Assembly (NCBI GenBank): GCA_036365455.1
Contig: JAWQUS010000030.1
Location: 14,032,001 to 14,096,000 of the forward strand
DNA length: 64,000 nucleotides
Reading direction: 5' to 3'
From: Macrosoma leucophasiata
Lineage: Eukaryota > Arthropoda > Insecta > Lepidoptera > Hedylidae
The notes beneath the pieces are model-generated. The model was not told where the DNA came from and ran no database searches. It saw nothing but the letters and a program-made list of their open reading frames with translations. The position numbers were made by a program, and so were the translations under genes. Shown piece after piece: positions 63,778-64,000 of this stretch (the stretch's first letter is position 1; each line of letters begins with the position of its first letter).

Positions 63778-63905
63778 CTGATTTTATTATTTTCAGTTAC
63801 AGAGTATCTGATTAAGTTGTTGGCAGATTATCCGTCGCACGTCTTGTATGATTGTTGCACTGGCCTGCTGTGGCTTATATTTGCAGCGAATGCGTATATA
63901 TATCT
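63778..63905 (-). promoter_or_regulatory. Candidate first exon and promoter of paralogue 2
   Basis: The minus strand has TATAAG at 63879-63874 and, about 30 bases on, a TCATAC initiator-like motif at 63851-63846. AAGACGTGCGAC follows and a donor lies at 63777, giving an untranslated first exon of about 72 bases. A further TATATATA at 63903-63895 is an alternative TATA box. The motif set is shared in order with the region upstream of paralogue 1. Confidence 0.45.
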
Positions 63906-64000
63906 TGCTTATCAACAACGATGTATGCAGACTGAGTGTAACTTAGACACGGCTTGGGTACAACGTCTAAATTGTGTTAATGAATCACTGGTATAGATTT
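63906..64000. other. Upstream flank at the window end
   Basis: Nothing else is recognised. Any enhancer of paralogue 2 would lie here or beyond the window. Confidence 0.3.

Overview
This window looks like gene-poor, AT-rich nuclear DNA from an insect, most likely a moth or butterfly. The evidence is the repeat content: tRNA-headed SINEs ending in the 'ACAAATATTTGTATGGCC' type of tail, Bm1-like SINE tails, elements with 'CTGTTGCCCGCGGCTTCGCCC' ends, foldback elements ending in 'AAACCGGCCAAGTGC', and a CCCAGCAGTGGGACGTA family. There is no operon structure, and almost every long open frame belongs to a transposable element or a tandem repeat. I cannot name the species.

Layout. 1-3.1 kb: a SINE copy broken by two insertions, a gag-only BEL/Pao LTR element (321-2610, identical 161-bp LTRs) and a short TTA-flanked inverted-repeat element. 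4.8-7 kb: a cluster of foldback elements that carry a tRNA-like sequence, some nested in a larger inverted repeat. 9.4-16.05 kb: a second BEL/Pao element with 404-bp LTRs and a 1434-codon open polyprotein, from which the reverse-transcriptase core has been removed in frame. 16-33.6 kb: LINE ends, MITEs, SINEs, a degenerate CR1/Jockey-like reverse transcriptase (25.7-27.0 kb), a triplicated 0.6-kb segment (23.8-25.6 kb) and a LINE ORF1 remnant (33.0-33.5 kb). 33.7-37.2 kb: a 3.5-kb minisatellite with a 15-bp self-complementary unit; all six frames are open, so it produces many spurious ORFs. 37.3-55.6 kb: more SINE, LINE and MITE copies, including a hAT-type element with a clean 8-bp target duplication at 45.8 kb. 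55.6-64 kb: the only likely host genes.

Host genes. Two tandem paralogues on the minus strand (56707-57015 and 62790-63098) each encode a 102-residue, cysteine-free secreted protein. By hand alignment they share about 90 of 102 residues. Both have a splice acceptor five bases before the ATG and a candidate non-coding first exon 0.7-0.75 kb upstream, so gene structure and protein were duplicated together. I do not recognise their function.

The strongest candidates for something unusual are the palindromic 15-bp minisatellite with its higher-order duplications, the two young LTR elements that both lack reverse transcriptase, and the foldback family that disperses an intact-looking tRNA fold. 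Coordinates of repeats are hand-read and may be off by several bases.
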